This document shows positions 17,545 to 26,615 of a DNA stretch of 64,000 nt, piece by piece. The notes under the pieces are model-generated. The model was not told where the DNA came from and made no database searches. It saw only the letters and a program-made list of their open reading frames with translations. The stretch is from Fulvitalea axinellae. Lineage in GTDB: Bacteria; Bacteroidota; Bacteroidia; Cytophagales; Cyclobacteriaceae. The translations under genes were made by a program, and so were the position numbers. Position 1 is the first letter of the stretch. The number at the start of each line of letters is the position of its first letter. The stretch lies in NCBI RefSeq assembly GCF_036492835.1, contig NZ_AP025318.1, positions 1-64,000 on the forward strand. The letters run 5' to 3'.

Positions 17545-17818
17545 ACCCTTGGTAATTAATTTTTTATTCACCCTTTCGCCCAGATTTTGAATTACCACCT
17601 ATAGTTTTTCCTATTACCCACACGGATCGGAACAATCTCCTATTTGTTCTCAGCCTTTGATTCGCTTTTTTATAACGTGAATCGCATTGATTTCAAAAAT
17701 TGCGTTTGCTCACGATTTCCGGATTTATTTTTATCGATGATTTCCTGTCCCAAAAGCCAATACGTTTATCGGAAAACCATATATTCATTCACAGTTATAT
17801 TTTTTAATTCAAACGGAT

Positions 17819-18184
17819 ATGGAAAAGACATATTGGGTGATTGATGTTAGGCTTGAATTATCGCCATTAAGTTCCGTTGCCTTTGGTGACCTGAACTGCA
17901 TTAAGCGTTTTATTATTAGGACTTTCACAAAAGAAGAAGCGATAAAGCGCATTAGGGCCATTTGTATAGAGGAATATTGCGAAGTGAAAACACTGTTAAA
18001 TATAGTAGACTATAAACTCAAGAGACCCAAAGAAGACCTTGATCAGTTTTACAAAACAGCAGAATTTTACGAAATAGCGAAAGAAAAAGGCGTTGCGGGC
18101 AATTTTTATGTAGGTGTCGATGTGCTTGAGATGGATAATAAAATGCATGTGCTTTCGAATTGCAAGTTAAACCTTAAGCGATAA
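17819..18184 (+). CDS. Hypothetical cytoplasmic protein
   Basis: 121 residues with a beta-strand start (YWVIDVRLELS), a helical central region (FTKEEAIKRIRAICIEEY) and a beta-rich end. No signal peptide, membrane helix or known motif. Composition and codon use look like a real gene. Function unknown. Confidence 0.55.
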   Translation: MEKTYWVIDVRLELSPLSSVAFGDLNCIKRFIIRTFTKEEAIKRIRAICIEEYCEVKTLLNIVDYKLKRPKEDLDQFYKTAEFYEIAKEKGVAGNFYVGVDVLEMDNKMHVLSNCKLNLKR

Positions 18185-18328
18185 AATTTAGTTTTGGCCT
18201 TCATACATAAAGAGGATTTTTCTTTTCTATATGTACGTCAGCGAACGGTTTTTTCACCTGGTGGTCTCTTCCTGTTAAAAGAACTATTTGGTTTGTTCTC
18301 TACCCGGAAACTAGACTTCTTTTGTTGC

Positions 18329-18529
18329 TTACGCTCCTTGTACCAAGTATAGAGTAATCCAATTATAGGTAGGTTTCTCGGCCACATTCTTAGTGTTTGA
18401 ACGTTTGTGGCTAATGCCTGTGGTTTTTTTTAAGGCCTTTTTGTTGACCGTTCTTTTCTTTTTATATCGCCAAGATAAGAATATTAACACATAATAGCAT
18501 ATCATCGAAATAAATGTAGTAACTTTCAT
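18329..18529 (-). CDS. Doubtful small membrane protein
   Basis: 66-residue frame with one hydrophobic helix (FISMICYYVLIFLSW) followed by a Lys-rich tail. It lies in the otherwise empty 406-bp interval 18185-18590, which also holds the start region of the next gene. No family; it may be a chance frame. Confidence 0.25.
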   Translation of the reverse strand: MKVTTFISMICYYVLIFLSWRYKKKRTVNKKALKKTTGISHKRSNTKNVAEKPTYNWITLYLVQGA

Positions 18530-18590
18530 TGTTTTTTATATGTTAATCAGGGTGTGATTTGCATTACATGCAAAAAAAATGTTTTTTGGT

Positions 18591-20282
18591 ATGAAAAATA
18601 TAATTATTTTAATATGTTTTTTTGTTGTAGTATCTGCTTGTGATGTTGATTCTTTAGATGATAGATTATCCACATTGGAGGATAGGGTACAGGTTCTTGA
18701 AGAGCAGGATAAAGCTTTTATTAAATTAATTGAGGCTCAAAATTCAAACCTTAGGATTCTTGAAGTATTGAATTCTGATGATGGGACTATTTTAAATATG
18801 TCCAATGGCACAGAAATTAAAATCCCAGGATTACCATCAATTGGTGAGAATGGTAATTGGTGGATAGGTGGAGAGGACACTGGTGTAAAGGCGCAGGTTC
18901 GGGACGGAGAGGACGGCGAAAGTCCAGAGGTAGGCGAAAACGGTAATTGGTGGATAGGTGGAGAAGACACTGGTGTAAAGGCGCAGGCTCGGGACGGAGA
19001 GGATGGCGAAAGTCCAGAAATAGGCAAAAACGGAAATTGGTGGATAGGCGGAGAAGACACTGGTGTAAAGGCGCAGGCTCGGGACGGAGAGGACGGCGAA
19101 AGTCCAGAAGTAGGCGAAAACGGAAATTGGTGGATAGGTGGAGAGGACACTGGTGTAAAGGCGCAGGCTCGGGACGGAGAGGATGGCGAAAGCCCAGAAG
19201 TAGGCGAAAACGGAAATTGGTGGATAGGCGGTGAAGACACTGGGGTAAAAGCTGTAATCCCAATCATAACTGAGATTAAGTTTGTAGGTGATACTGCTCG
19301 ATTTACGTTTAGCGATGGAACTTATATTGAATTGAAGGTTCAACTTGAAGGTCCATTTATTCAGGATGGCTTATATGTCGCTAAAGTTGATTTCTTCGAT
19401 TTCATCAGCTCTGATAAAGAGAGTTTCTTTGAAATACAAAAAGAAGAAATCTTGGTCTGGAATGGTGTGCCAAAATTAAGGCGATATAAAGAGTCGAAAA
19501 AATACCAAGACGTTGTTATTTATGATTGTGGAGAGCTATACGTAGATATATTACGTGACTCATATGTGTTTTCTGGTTTACCTGAAGCGTATATAGGAAA
19601 CCAAAAATTAGATAAAGATGATTTGATTTTCTATGAGTCACATAATGATCAAAATCCATTTTTCAATCACATTGTGAATGTGAATATTCAGGGTATACTT
19701 GTTGGGTATCAGTTCTTTCCTGATAAGTCAGAATTTTCATTTAAAATTCCGGAAGATATTGTCTCCCCATTAAATAGACCAAAAGTTGGTTTTTATACAG
19801 ACTCTGGCCTTGAAATATATGTTGGGGAGAAAAGTTTTGAGATGCGCAGTGCGAGTGGGAGGGTGAAGATAGATAATGTTCAGGATGAGAAGTGGACAAA
19901 TGGTTTCTCTCCTGATGGAGAAGCATGGATTCAATACGATAAAGTTACTCAGAAGTTGTCTGTGCATGGTTATGAGTTAACATTTCAGCCTGGTATGGAC
20001 GATTTTACAATTGCAGTAACTGATGGTCCTGTTGTGGTATCTGATAGTCCAAAAGTGGGGTTTTATACAGGATTAGGGTTTGAACTTTATGTTGGAGTAG
20101 ATGGGTGTGAAATGCGTGGGCCAGATGTAGAAGCGAAATTGGCAGTGTCGAATGAAGATTGGGTGAATGGTTTCTTTCCATATGGGGAGGTAAAGCTTCA
20201 GTATGATAGAGTCAATGGAGTGTTAACTCTAGGTGGTGATAAATTAACATTTCAACCTGATATGGTGGAGTTTAGTATTTAA
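18591..20282 (+). CDS. Repeat-containing surface lipoprotein
   Basis: 563 residues from ATG 18591 (an in-frame ATG lies four codons upstream). Lipoprotein signal with lipobox VVSAC, then a short coiled coil (DRLSTLEDRVQVLEEQ) as in DUF4988-type surface proteins, four and a half copies of a 30-residue unit (GENGNWWIGGEDTGVKAQ plus a linker RDGEDGESPEV), a beta-rich middle, and two tandem ~80-residue C-terminal modules that are related to each other (both start PKVGFYT and end with LTFQP). This NWWIG...DTGV pattern is common in Bacteroidota cell-surface proteins. Codon use is AT-rich relative to neighbours, so acquisition is possible. Probably exposed at the cell surface. Confidence 0.82.
   Translation: MKNIIILICFFVVVSACDVDSLDDRLSTLEDRVQVLEEQDKAFIKLIEAQNSNLRILEVLNSDDGTILNMSNGTEIKIPGLPSIGENGNWWIGGEDTGVKAQVRDGEDGESPEVGENGNWWIGGEDTGVKAQARDGEDGESPEIGKNGNWWIGGEDTGVKAQARDGEDGESPEVGENGNWWIGGEDTGVKAQARDGEDGESPEVGENGNWWIGGEDTGVKAVIPIITEIKFVGDTARFTFSDGTYIELKVQLEGPFIQDGLYVAKVDFFDFISSDKESFFEIQKEEILVWNGVPKLRRYKESKKYQDVVIYDCGELYVDILRDSYVFSGLPEAYIGNQKLDKDDLIFYESHNDQNPFFNHIVNVNIQGILVGYQFFPDKSEFSFKIPEDIVSPLNRPKVGFYTDSGLEIYVGEKSFEMRSASGRVKIDNVQDEKWTNGFSPDGEAWIQYDKVTQKLSVHGYELTFQPGMDDFTIAVTDGPVVVSDSPKVGFYTGLGFELYVGVDGCEMRGPDVEAKLAVSNEDWVNGFFPYGEVKLQYDRVNGVLTLGGDKLTFQPDMVEFSI
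18843..19253 (+). repeat. Tandem 90-bp coding repeat (4.6 copies)
   Basis: Repeat starts at 18843, 18933, 19023, 19113 and 19203 (the last is partial, 51 bp). Copies differ at only a few positions, which favours recombination or slippage; copy number is expected to vary. Confidence 0.95.
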
Positions 20283-20300
20283 TAAAAACTGTTTTTACCT

Positions 20301-20343
20301 TAAAAAAAACCCGTCTACAGAGCTTTCTGTAGACGGGTTTTTA
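20301..20343. terminator. Bidirectional terminator
   Basis: Long stem AAACCCGTCTACAG / CTGTAGACGGGTTT with A- and T-runs on both sides, placed between convergent genes ending at 20282 (+) and 20364 (-). Confidence 0.92.
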
Positions 20344-20363
20344 TTTCAATAAAGCTCAGCTTC

Positions 20364-23300
20364 TTACAAAGCCTGATCCTTACTCAAGTCCTTAATCCTG
20401 ATATTTCTGAACCAAACCTTTGAGCCGTGGCCCAAGTAGCCGATGTGGCCTTTCTTGCGGTAGGCACCTGGGTGGTTTTTATGATCTTTCGGGCCGTTTT
20501 TCAGGGCTTCCTTCAGGTGGCAGTCGGTGATCACCGTTCCGTTGAGGATTACCTTGATGTGGTCGCCTTTTACTATTACCTCCTGTGTGTTCCATTCGCC
20601 CATCGGTTTGTGGAATCCGCGCTTGGCGGCGTGGATGCCGTATACCGATCCGTGGTACTGGTATGGCTGGAGGTTGGCGAATACCGGCGCTTCGTTGTCC
20701 AAGATCTGGAGTTCCATTCCCACATAAGCGGCGTCGCCTTTGAGCGGCGTGCGGATACCGAGGCCGTTGTTGGCGCCGGGCGTGAGTTTGAATTCGAAAC
20801 GGTAGTTGAAGTCGGCGTACTCCTTATTGGTGTAGAGGTTGCCCCAACCGCCTTTGGCCGGTTTTACGGCGATTACGCCGTCCTCTACCACATACGATTT
20901 CTTGTCGCCTTGCCATTTGTCGAGGTCCTTGCCGTTGAAGAGCGATACGAAGCCTTCGGCTTTCTCTGTTTCGGTAAGGTTATACTCGTCGGCTTTGATT
21001 TCCTTCACGAAGATATCGCGGAAAGTGAGGTCCGAACCGTGGGCCTGCAATTCGATAGCGCCAGTCGGGAAGATGGCCTGCTTGCGGTCCCAGTAGTTGT
21101 CCATCGTTACGTTGTCCACTACCGTGATGCCGTTGAGCTTAACGGTAACTTTCTCGCCTTCCATCTTGATGTAGAACGAGTTCCATTCGCCTACCGGATT
21201 GTCGGCTACTTGAAGCGGCTTGCTTTTATGCTTCTTGTTGTTGTACAGTCCGCCCGAGCCCACTTGAGCGCCTACGTGCGTGTTGGCGATGTCCCAGATC
21301 TGTACCTGTGGCGTACCACGGAGGTAGATGCCGCTGTCACCGCCTTTGGTGATGCGCCAGTCAACCAACATTTCGAAGTCGCCGTACTCTTTGACAGAGC
21401 AGAGGTTGGCGCCTTTTCCGTTGAAAACGATCATGCCGTCGCGTACCGACCAGCATTCGGTCATTTTCTTGTTGGCGATTTTTTGCTTGGCAGCGAGTTG
21501 GCGCTTGCTCATTTTGGCCCTTTTGATCGGGTTTTCCACGAGTCCTTGCCAGCCCGAGAGGTCTTTTCCGTTGAACATCGAAACGTAACCTTCGCCTTTA
21601 GGCATGGCGTCGAGGTAAGTGCGGATACTTTGCTTGAGGTACGCGCCTTCCGGGTGGTCCATCAGTGCGATAACCTTGTCCATAACCTCGCGCACGCGCT
21701 TGCCGTAGAGGCCAACTTTACGTCCGCCCGAAGGAAGCGTGACCTTCATGGCGGCCATAACGGCGGCTTGCTGAACGTCTTTGTCCTGGAACAGGCTTTC
21801 GAGATAAGTGAGGGCGGTGAAGGTCTGCACGTTTTCGAGCGTCTTCACGGCCGTATTTTTCTGCTTGGCGTTTACGGCGTAAGGCATCGCCTGACGGATC
21901 TTGAGGAGTTTGTTCTCCACAGGAAGTCTCTTGGCGAGTTTTACGTATCCGTTGAAGGCTTTGCCCTGATATTTGGAAGAGCCGTCTTTTACCACTTCAA
22001 AGATAATCGGCAGGGCGTCGAGGTCCGTCCACGAGAGAAGGGACTTCATGGCGGCGTCTTTTTCCTGTCCGTTACCGGTGTTGTATACATCCTGTACGGC
22101 TACGAGGGCTTTTTGTCCGCCGAGCGTAGGCAACATACCGAGGATGCGGTCTTTTTTCGAGGTTTTCTTAAGCGCCTGAAGCAGGATGGCTGTTTGCTTG
22201 TCGCCTTTTTCCTTTTGGCAAGCGGCGATAAGGGCCCTTTGCAAAAGCTTGATTTCCCCGTTGTTTGAGCTAGAGAGCAATTTTTTGGTCAAAGGAGTAA
22301 TCTCGGCGGGAGTAACCACACGCGAGATAGCCTTGAGGGCGCTCTTGCGGGTAGCCTCGTTGCTGTCGCTGATAAACGGCATCAGGGTACCTACGTAATC
22401 CTCGTTGCTGCGGCTTCCGAGCAAGCGGATAACTTCCGGCAGGGCCGAAGCTGGGATCGAAGAAACGTTGTTGGCGAGTTCGTCCAATTGGCTGTCTTGC
22501 GCCACAACAGTGAGGGTATTCACGGCTTGCGTAACGGCCTCGGGCTTTCCGCTTTGGAACACTTCGAGGCAAGCGTCGTAAGCTTTGTAGCTTTGGATAT
22601 GCCCCAGCGCGCGGATAGCGGCCGCCTGAACGTTGCCGGCAGGGTTGGCCAACTCGTTCTTCAAAGCGTTTACGGCGATGGCGTCTTTGCGGTCGCCCAA
22701 CAGATCGATGATCTCAACCTTTACGGTATTGTTGGCTTTCGGCAATTCGGCGATCAGCGTGCGGGTAGCGTCGGCGTCGTTCAGTTTCAGGATGATCGAA
22801 CGCACGTTGCCGCGGTGGCGGAAGTCGGTGTGGGCGATGTCCTTTATCAGTTCCGGCAGGATCTCGTTACCGTATTGCTCGGCCATTTCGGCCAAAGCGA
22901 ATGCGCGGAGATGCAGACGGTCCGGGCTTTTTTGCTTCAGGAAGTTCTTGTAAACTTTCTTGCCTGTGGCGTCGTCGCCTTCTTCTACCAAACGCTGGGC
23001 GTAGTTTTGGAACGCTGCTACGGCTTGGGTTTCCTCATAAAGGTAACCGGCTTTTTTTGCGGCGGCGGCCAAAGTTCCGTAAGCTTTAGGCGAAGCGCTT
23101 TGGGCGAGTGCGTAAAGCTGTACTTTTTTGGTGTAAACGTCGTCGGCTTTGATCGAGAGCAACCAGCTAGCCGCGTTTTTCGATTCGAAATCGCCGAGAA
23201 CCTCGATAAGGTTTATGCGGATTTTTCCGGTAGAAGCCTGAGCGGCTTTCAAGACAGCGGCCTCGGCCTCCGGCGTACCGACATGCTTAAGCGCTTGAGC

Positions 23301-23756
23301 GGCGGGGAAGTGCAGGCGTTCGTCTGTCAAATATCCCGACAAAGAAGCGATAGCCTCACCTTCGCCGATATAGCGGATCTGACGGATAAGGAAATCCTTT
23401 ACCTCAGTTTCGTTTTCAGTTCCCAAGGCTTTGATAAACGCTTGGCTGATGGCCAGACGGTCGGCCTCGTCGTCCTGCTCGCCGATATAGCGGGCCAGGG
23501 CGTTTACGGCGTAGCGCGCCGAGAGGTCGTTGCCGGTGCCCGGCGTGGTGAGCATATCGAAGAGTTTCGGCAACACGTTGTGCTCTTGCTGAAGCTCGGT
23601 GAGCTCTTTCATGAGCTTGGCGCACTGATCGGCCTTTTCGGCAGGCATTTGCGCCAAAATATCGACGACCTTAGTCTCAGTGGTGCGTCGGTCTTGCGCC
23701 ATGCCTTGGCCAGCCAGAGCCGCGGCGCAGAGTATGGTTAGGAATGTTTTTTTCAT
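20364..23756 (-). CDS. HEAT-repeat protein with two DUF1080 domains
   Basis: 1130 residues with a signal peptide (MKKTFLTILCAAALAGQGMAQ). About residues 30-690 are HEAT-like helical repeats (AEAAVLKAAQASTGKIRINLI, ALKNELANPAGNVQAAAIRAL type units). Two DUF1080 (3-keto-disaccharide hydrolase) domains follow, each beginning with the F-N-G-K-D-L signature (SMFNGKDLSGWQ near 720, SLFNGKDLDKWQG near 930) and containing a GGDSGIYLRG or NNGLGIRT strand. DUF1080 enzymes cleave 3-keto-glycosides made by Gfo/Idh-type dehydrogenases, and such a dehydrogenase lies immediately upstream on the same strand (23979-25253). The HEAT part may dock the protein. Periplasmic or outer-membrane location likely. Confidence 0.88.
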   Translation of the reverse strand: MKKTFLTILCAAALAGQGMAQDRRTTETKVVDILAQMPAEKADQCAKLMKELTELQQEHNVLPKLFDMLTTPGTGNDLSARYAVNALARYIGEQDDEADRLAISQAFIKALGTENETEVKDFLIRQIRYIGEGEAIASLSGYLTDERLHFPAAQALKHVGTPEAEAAVLKAAQASTGKIRINLIEVLGDFESKNAASWLLSIKADDVYTKKVQLYALAQSASPKAYGTLAAAAKKAGYLYEETQAVAAFQNYAQRLVEEGDDATGKKVYKNFLKQKSPDRLHLRAFALAEMAEQYGNEILPELIKDIAHTDFRHRGNVRSIILKLNDADATRTLIAELPKANNTVKVEIIDLLGDRKDAIAVNALKNELANPAGNVQAAAIRALGHIQSYKAYDACLEVFQSGKPEAVTQAVNTLTVVAQDSQLDELANNVSSIPASALPEVIRLLGSRSNEDYVGTLMPFISDSNEATRKSALKAISRVVTPAEITPLTKKLLSSSNNGEIKLLQRALIAACQKEKGDKQTAILLQALKKTSKKDRILGMLPTLGGQKALVAVQDVYNTGNGQEKDAAMKSLLSWTDLDALPIIFEVVKDGSSKYQGKAFNGYVKLAKRLPVENKLLKIRQAMPYAVNAKQKNTAVKTLENVQTFTALTYLESLFQDKDVQQAAVMAAMKVTLPSGGRKVGLYGKRVREVMDKVIALMDHPEGAYLKQSIRTYLDAMPKGEGYVSMFNGKDLSGWQGLVENPIKRAKMSKRQLAAKQKIANKKMTECWSVRDGMIVFNGKGANLCSVKEYGDFEMLVDWRITKGGDSGIYLRGTPQVQIWDIANTHVGAQVGSGGLYNNKKHKSKPLQVADNPVGEWNSFYIKMEGEKVTVKLNGITVVDNVTMDNYWDRKQAIFPTGAIELQAHGSDLTFRDIFVKEIKADEYNLTETEKAEGFVSLFNGKDLDKWQGDKKSYVVEDGVIAVKPAKGGWGNLYTNKEYADFNYRFEFKLTPGANNGLGIRTPLKGDAAYVGMELQILDNEAPVFANLQPYQYHGSVYGIHAAKRGFHKPMGEWNTQEVIVKGDHIKVILNGTVITDCHLKEALKNGPKDHKNHPGAYRKKGHIGYLGHGSKVWFRNIRIKDLSKDQAL

Positions 23757-23939
23757 TGATCTATGGTATGAGGTAGACGGTATCAGGTCTTAAGTAAATG
23801 GCCTGTAGGCGTCTAGCCTCGTGATAAAAATGGGCGTTGGTCTTAGTATCGGGCATTGGGGTTTTATGAAATAGAAAAGGAAATTCTTTGCGCTAGACAA
23901 GGCATGCCATGTCTCTACGAATTTCAATATCGATTTATT

Positions 23940-23974
23940 CCATACTTAATACCTCATACCGAATACTCAATACC
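23940..23974. repeat. Degenerate short tandem repeat in intergenic DNA
   Basis: Read on the minus strand the segment is a chain of imperfect ~11-base units of the type GGTATTGAGTATTCGGTATG; a related unit (ATGGTATGAGGTAGACGGTA) lies at 23763-23782. Similar GGTATNNNGTAT chains are common in Bacteroidota intergenic DNA. Confidence 0.5.
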
Positions 23975-23978
23975 AAAA

Positions 23979-25253
23979 TCACACTCTCCAAGAGCCGCGC
24001 ATCGGTTCGTAGAGCAGGCGGTTTGCGCCTTCGTCGTCGATAAACTCCTGTTTTACGGGATCGAACTTGAGGTTACGACCCAAACGGTGCGCTACAACCC
24101 CCATGTTCACGATAGTGCATGAACGGTGTCCGTTCTCTTCGTTAAGTGCGAACTTCTTGCGCTCTTTGATACACTTGAGGAAGTCGGTTTCCTGTGGCTC
24201 CGGATCCGGAAGCGTTTCGAGCAATTTGTCGATGTTAGGAATGTCCGATTTGAAACCGAGGTAGATTCTACCGTTAGGCCCTTCGATGTAAGAGGCTTCT
24301 TTGTCGCGGTTTTCTCCGTCGAGGATCACTTTGCATCCGTCGGCGTAAGTGTACTCGATGCGTCTCCAAGATCCGATGGCGTCGTGGTGCTGTTGCGGTG
24401 CGTCAATTTCAACCGAGATCGGGCTGTCGTTGTCTTTGCCGAGCATATATTGGACTGGATCGAGGTAGTGCTGTCCCATATCGCCGAGTCCGCCTCCGTC
24501 ATAATCCCAGTATCCGCGGAAAGTGGAGTGCGTCCGGTGGCGGTGGTATGGCTTATAAGGAGCAGGTCCGAGCCACATGTCGTAGTCAAGTTCCTCTGGC
24601 ACTTGTTGTTGCGGGAGGTTGGTCTTTCCGCTCCAGAAGAATTTCCAGTTGTATCCGGTCACGCCACTTACGGTCACTTTCAATGGCCAGCCCAATACGC
24701 CGCTGTCGATTACTTTTTTCAACGGTTTTACGTCCGTACCCAATCCGTAGAAAGTGTCGCGGAAGCGGAACCAAGTATTAAGTCGAAAAATGCGTCCGTG
24801 TTTCTGCACAGTTTCCACCAATTGCTTGCCCTCGCCGATGGTACGGGTCATAGGCTTTTCGCAGAACACGTCTTTGCCGGCTTTCGCGGCAGCCGAGGCC
24901 ATTACGCCATGCCAGTGCGGAGGGGTTACGATTTGTACGAAATCGATATCCTTGCGCTCAAGCACTTGGCGGAAGTCGGCGTAAGTGTCCACGTTTCCGC
25001 CTAGTTTCTTTTTGGTAGCCATCAGGCGATTGCGGTCCACGTCGCAGATGGCGGCGAGTTTGGTCTTGTCGCCAAAGTACCCGAGGTGACCTTGTCCCAT
25101 ACCGCCCACGCCTATTACGGCGCGTACGAGTTTGTCGCTAGGGGCGGTGTAGTTGGCGCCTCCGATTACGTGTCGCGGCACGACATAGAAGGCGGCCGCT
25201 GACAGGGCGGCTTTTTTCAGAAAGTCGCGTCTGTTGTTCTTGTTATCAGCCAT
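23979..25253 (-). CDS. Gfo/Idh/MocA family oxidoreductase, Tat-exported
   Basis: 424 residues. The N-terminus carries a twin-arginine signal (NNRRDFLKKAALSAAAF), followed by a Rossmann NAD(P) site (GVGGMGQGHLG) and the family motif EKP (DVFCEKPMTRT). The C-terminal domain has the extended beta-sheet of glucose-fructose oxidoreductase-type enzymes (DYDGGGLGDMGQHYLDPVQY). These enzymes oxidise sugars, often at C3, in the periplasm. The neighbour at 20364 is a double DUF1080 protein, so the pair likely performs 3-keto-glycoside formation and cleavage. Start ATG chosen for the intact Tat motif. Confidence 0.9.
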   Translation of the reverse strand: MADNKNNRRDFLKKAALSAAAFYVVPRHVIGGANYTAPSDKLVRAVIGVGGMGQGHLGYFGDKTKLAAICDVDRNRLMATKKKLGGNVDTYADFRQVLERKDIDFVQIVTPPHWHGVMASAAAKAGKDVFCEKPMTRTIGEGKQLVETVQKHGRIFRLNTWFRFRDTFYGLGTDVKPLKKVIDSGVLGWPLKVTVSGVTGYNWKFFWSGKTNLPQQQVPEELDYDMWLGPAPYKPYHRHRTHSTFRGYWDYDGGGLGDMGQHYLDPVQYMLGKDNDSPISVEIDAPQQHHDAIGSWRRIEYTYADGCKVILDGENRDKEASYIEGPNGRIYLGFKSDIPNIDKLLETLPDPEPQETDFLKCIKERKKFALNEENGHRSCTIVNMGVVAHRLGRNLKFDPVKQEFIDDEGANRLLYEPMRGSWRV

Positions 25254-26290
25254 ATGATTTTAGTTGGCGGCGCTCGGTTTCAAAAGGCTGTCCCGGTGTT
25301 TGGAAAAAACGAGGTTTCGGTTTTTGTCCAAAATCACCGGGTGTGTGATGCGGTGATTGTAGGCACGTACCGTCAAGCCGGAAGTATGTCCGAAGCGCCA
25401 ATAAAAATGCTGTGTATGTAATAAATGGCCAAGGGGGCGTCGCCGAAACGTAAGTGGGTCCGCTACATTGGCTATGGATCAAATGTAGAGCGCTGGCGTG
25501 TATCTTTTGGGGTAACAAAAGGGGTAATTCGCTTTTGGGACGATCTGAAGCCCCTAAAAAGGACTTATTTGGCAGGTTGTGGCCATGTCAATATGTTACG
25601 AATTGGGTTTTGGTAACGTTTTTTTGTGTGGTGAAAGTGGTCTTAATCCGTGATAAAGGGTTTGTAAAGGCGGGCGAGAGGGACAAAAAGTATGTTCCGA
25701 ACGTTTTTCTATCGGTTTGGTATCTTCATATTGAAGAATCTACAAGATTGGAATTGTTTAATTTTCTGTGTCTACAAACCTAGAGCGAACGGGTATAGAT
25801 CGAAGGCAGGATTTTTTTCAAATATCATGCGCCTGCGCAGGCAAGATTATCTAAAATAGCAAAACGCACATAAGGGATTTTTTCGTGTTTTAGGATTGGA
25901 TGGAAAAGGGCTGATTTGTCCTGTAGTGGTCCTAGTTGGTATCAATACGGAACATTAAAACGAAAAATATATGTATCTATGTAAATTATATAGGTTAATT
26001 TGATTTGTTATAAAATATGCATTTTAAAACATTAAAAAATCATATAGAAAACGTGCTTAGTCACGAAATATAAATATTTGATACTCTACGGAGGGTTGGT
26101 AATATATAACAGATTATTCAACAAAGACATTGCACGATTGCAAATATAAAAATATAAGTATAATTTCATCTTGCCCAGTCAATTTAGGCGGTCTTATATA
26201 AAGAAAGAAGGTAGGTATGGTGGACGGAAGGAAGGTTTCCATCATCTTTCCTTTAGTGATAGGCATTGGTGCCTGTGATATATTTTCGGT
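25254..26290. other. 1-kb intergenic region without a supported gene
   Basis: Only short frames without protein-like composition are present. The part 25960-26180 is strongly AT-rich and probably holds the promoter of the PID-CTERM/NHL gene pair. A perfect 12-bp palindrome GCCTGCGCAGGC sits at 25831-25842. Confidence 0.6.
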
Positions 26291-26569
26291 ATGAGTTTAT
26301 TAAAAACAGTATTATTTATTGCTGGCGTAATTGTGTTTTTGGGGACGGGGACTTCTTTTGCGCAAATCACTCCAGGTAGTTCCAATAGTGGAAACGGCCC
26401 GAGTCTGGACGAGGTGCAGTCCGGTGTAGAAAGCAGAAGTTTTTTGCCAGGACACCCTAATCCCCCCACTGATGTGCCGATTGACGGAGGCGTAAGCCTG
26501 TTAATCGGAGCCGGGGTTGCGTTAGGGGCTCGTAAAGTGATCAAGAATAATAAAGGAAAGAACTCATGA
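26291..26569 (+). CDS. Small exported protein with PID-CTERM-like C-terminus
   Basis: 92 residues: signal peptide (LLKTVLFIAGVIVFLGTGTSFAQ), a Pro/Gly/Ser-rich middle, and a C-terminal VPIDGG motif followed by a hydrophobic stretch (VSLLIGAGVALGA) and a basic tail (RKVIKNNKGK). This tripartite signal-PID-hydrophobic-basic order is that of the PID-CTERM sorting signal described in Bacteroidota, which implies removal by a membrane sorting enzyme not encoded in this window. It is followed 46 bases later by the giant NHL protein on the same strand, probably one transcript. Confidence 0.72.
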   Translation: MSLLKTVLFIAGVIVFLGTGTSFAQITPGSSNSGNGPSLDEVQSGVESRSFLPGHPNPPTDVPIDGGVSLLIGAGVALGARKVIKNNKGKNS

Positions 26570-26615
26570 AGTTATCTGTAACTCCCTTTTTCACAAGAAA
26601 GAACACTATTGAATC

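Noticed and set aside
18843-19253. Regular ~90-bp repeats resembling a CRISPR array
   Set aside because: The repeats are in frame inside a lipoprotein gene, have no variable spacers and encode a conserved peptide unit.
18737-19343. Minus-strand and shifted-frame repeats across the lipoprotein gene
   Set aside because: They are translations of the same tandem repeats in other frames.
20427-22268. Long plus-strand frame (613 codons) opposite the HEAT/DUF1080 gene
   Set aside because: Antisense shadow of a GC-skewed real gene; composition (Val, Phe, His rich) is not protein-like. The frame at 22488-23741 is rejected for the same reason.
25454-25783. 109-codon frame in the 1-kb spacer
   Set aside because: Unusual composition, no plausible initiation region and no motif; likely chance.
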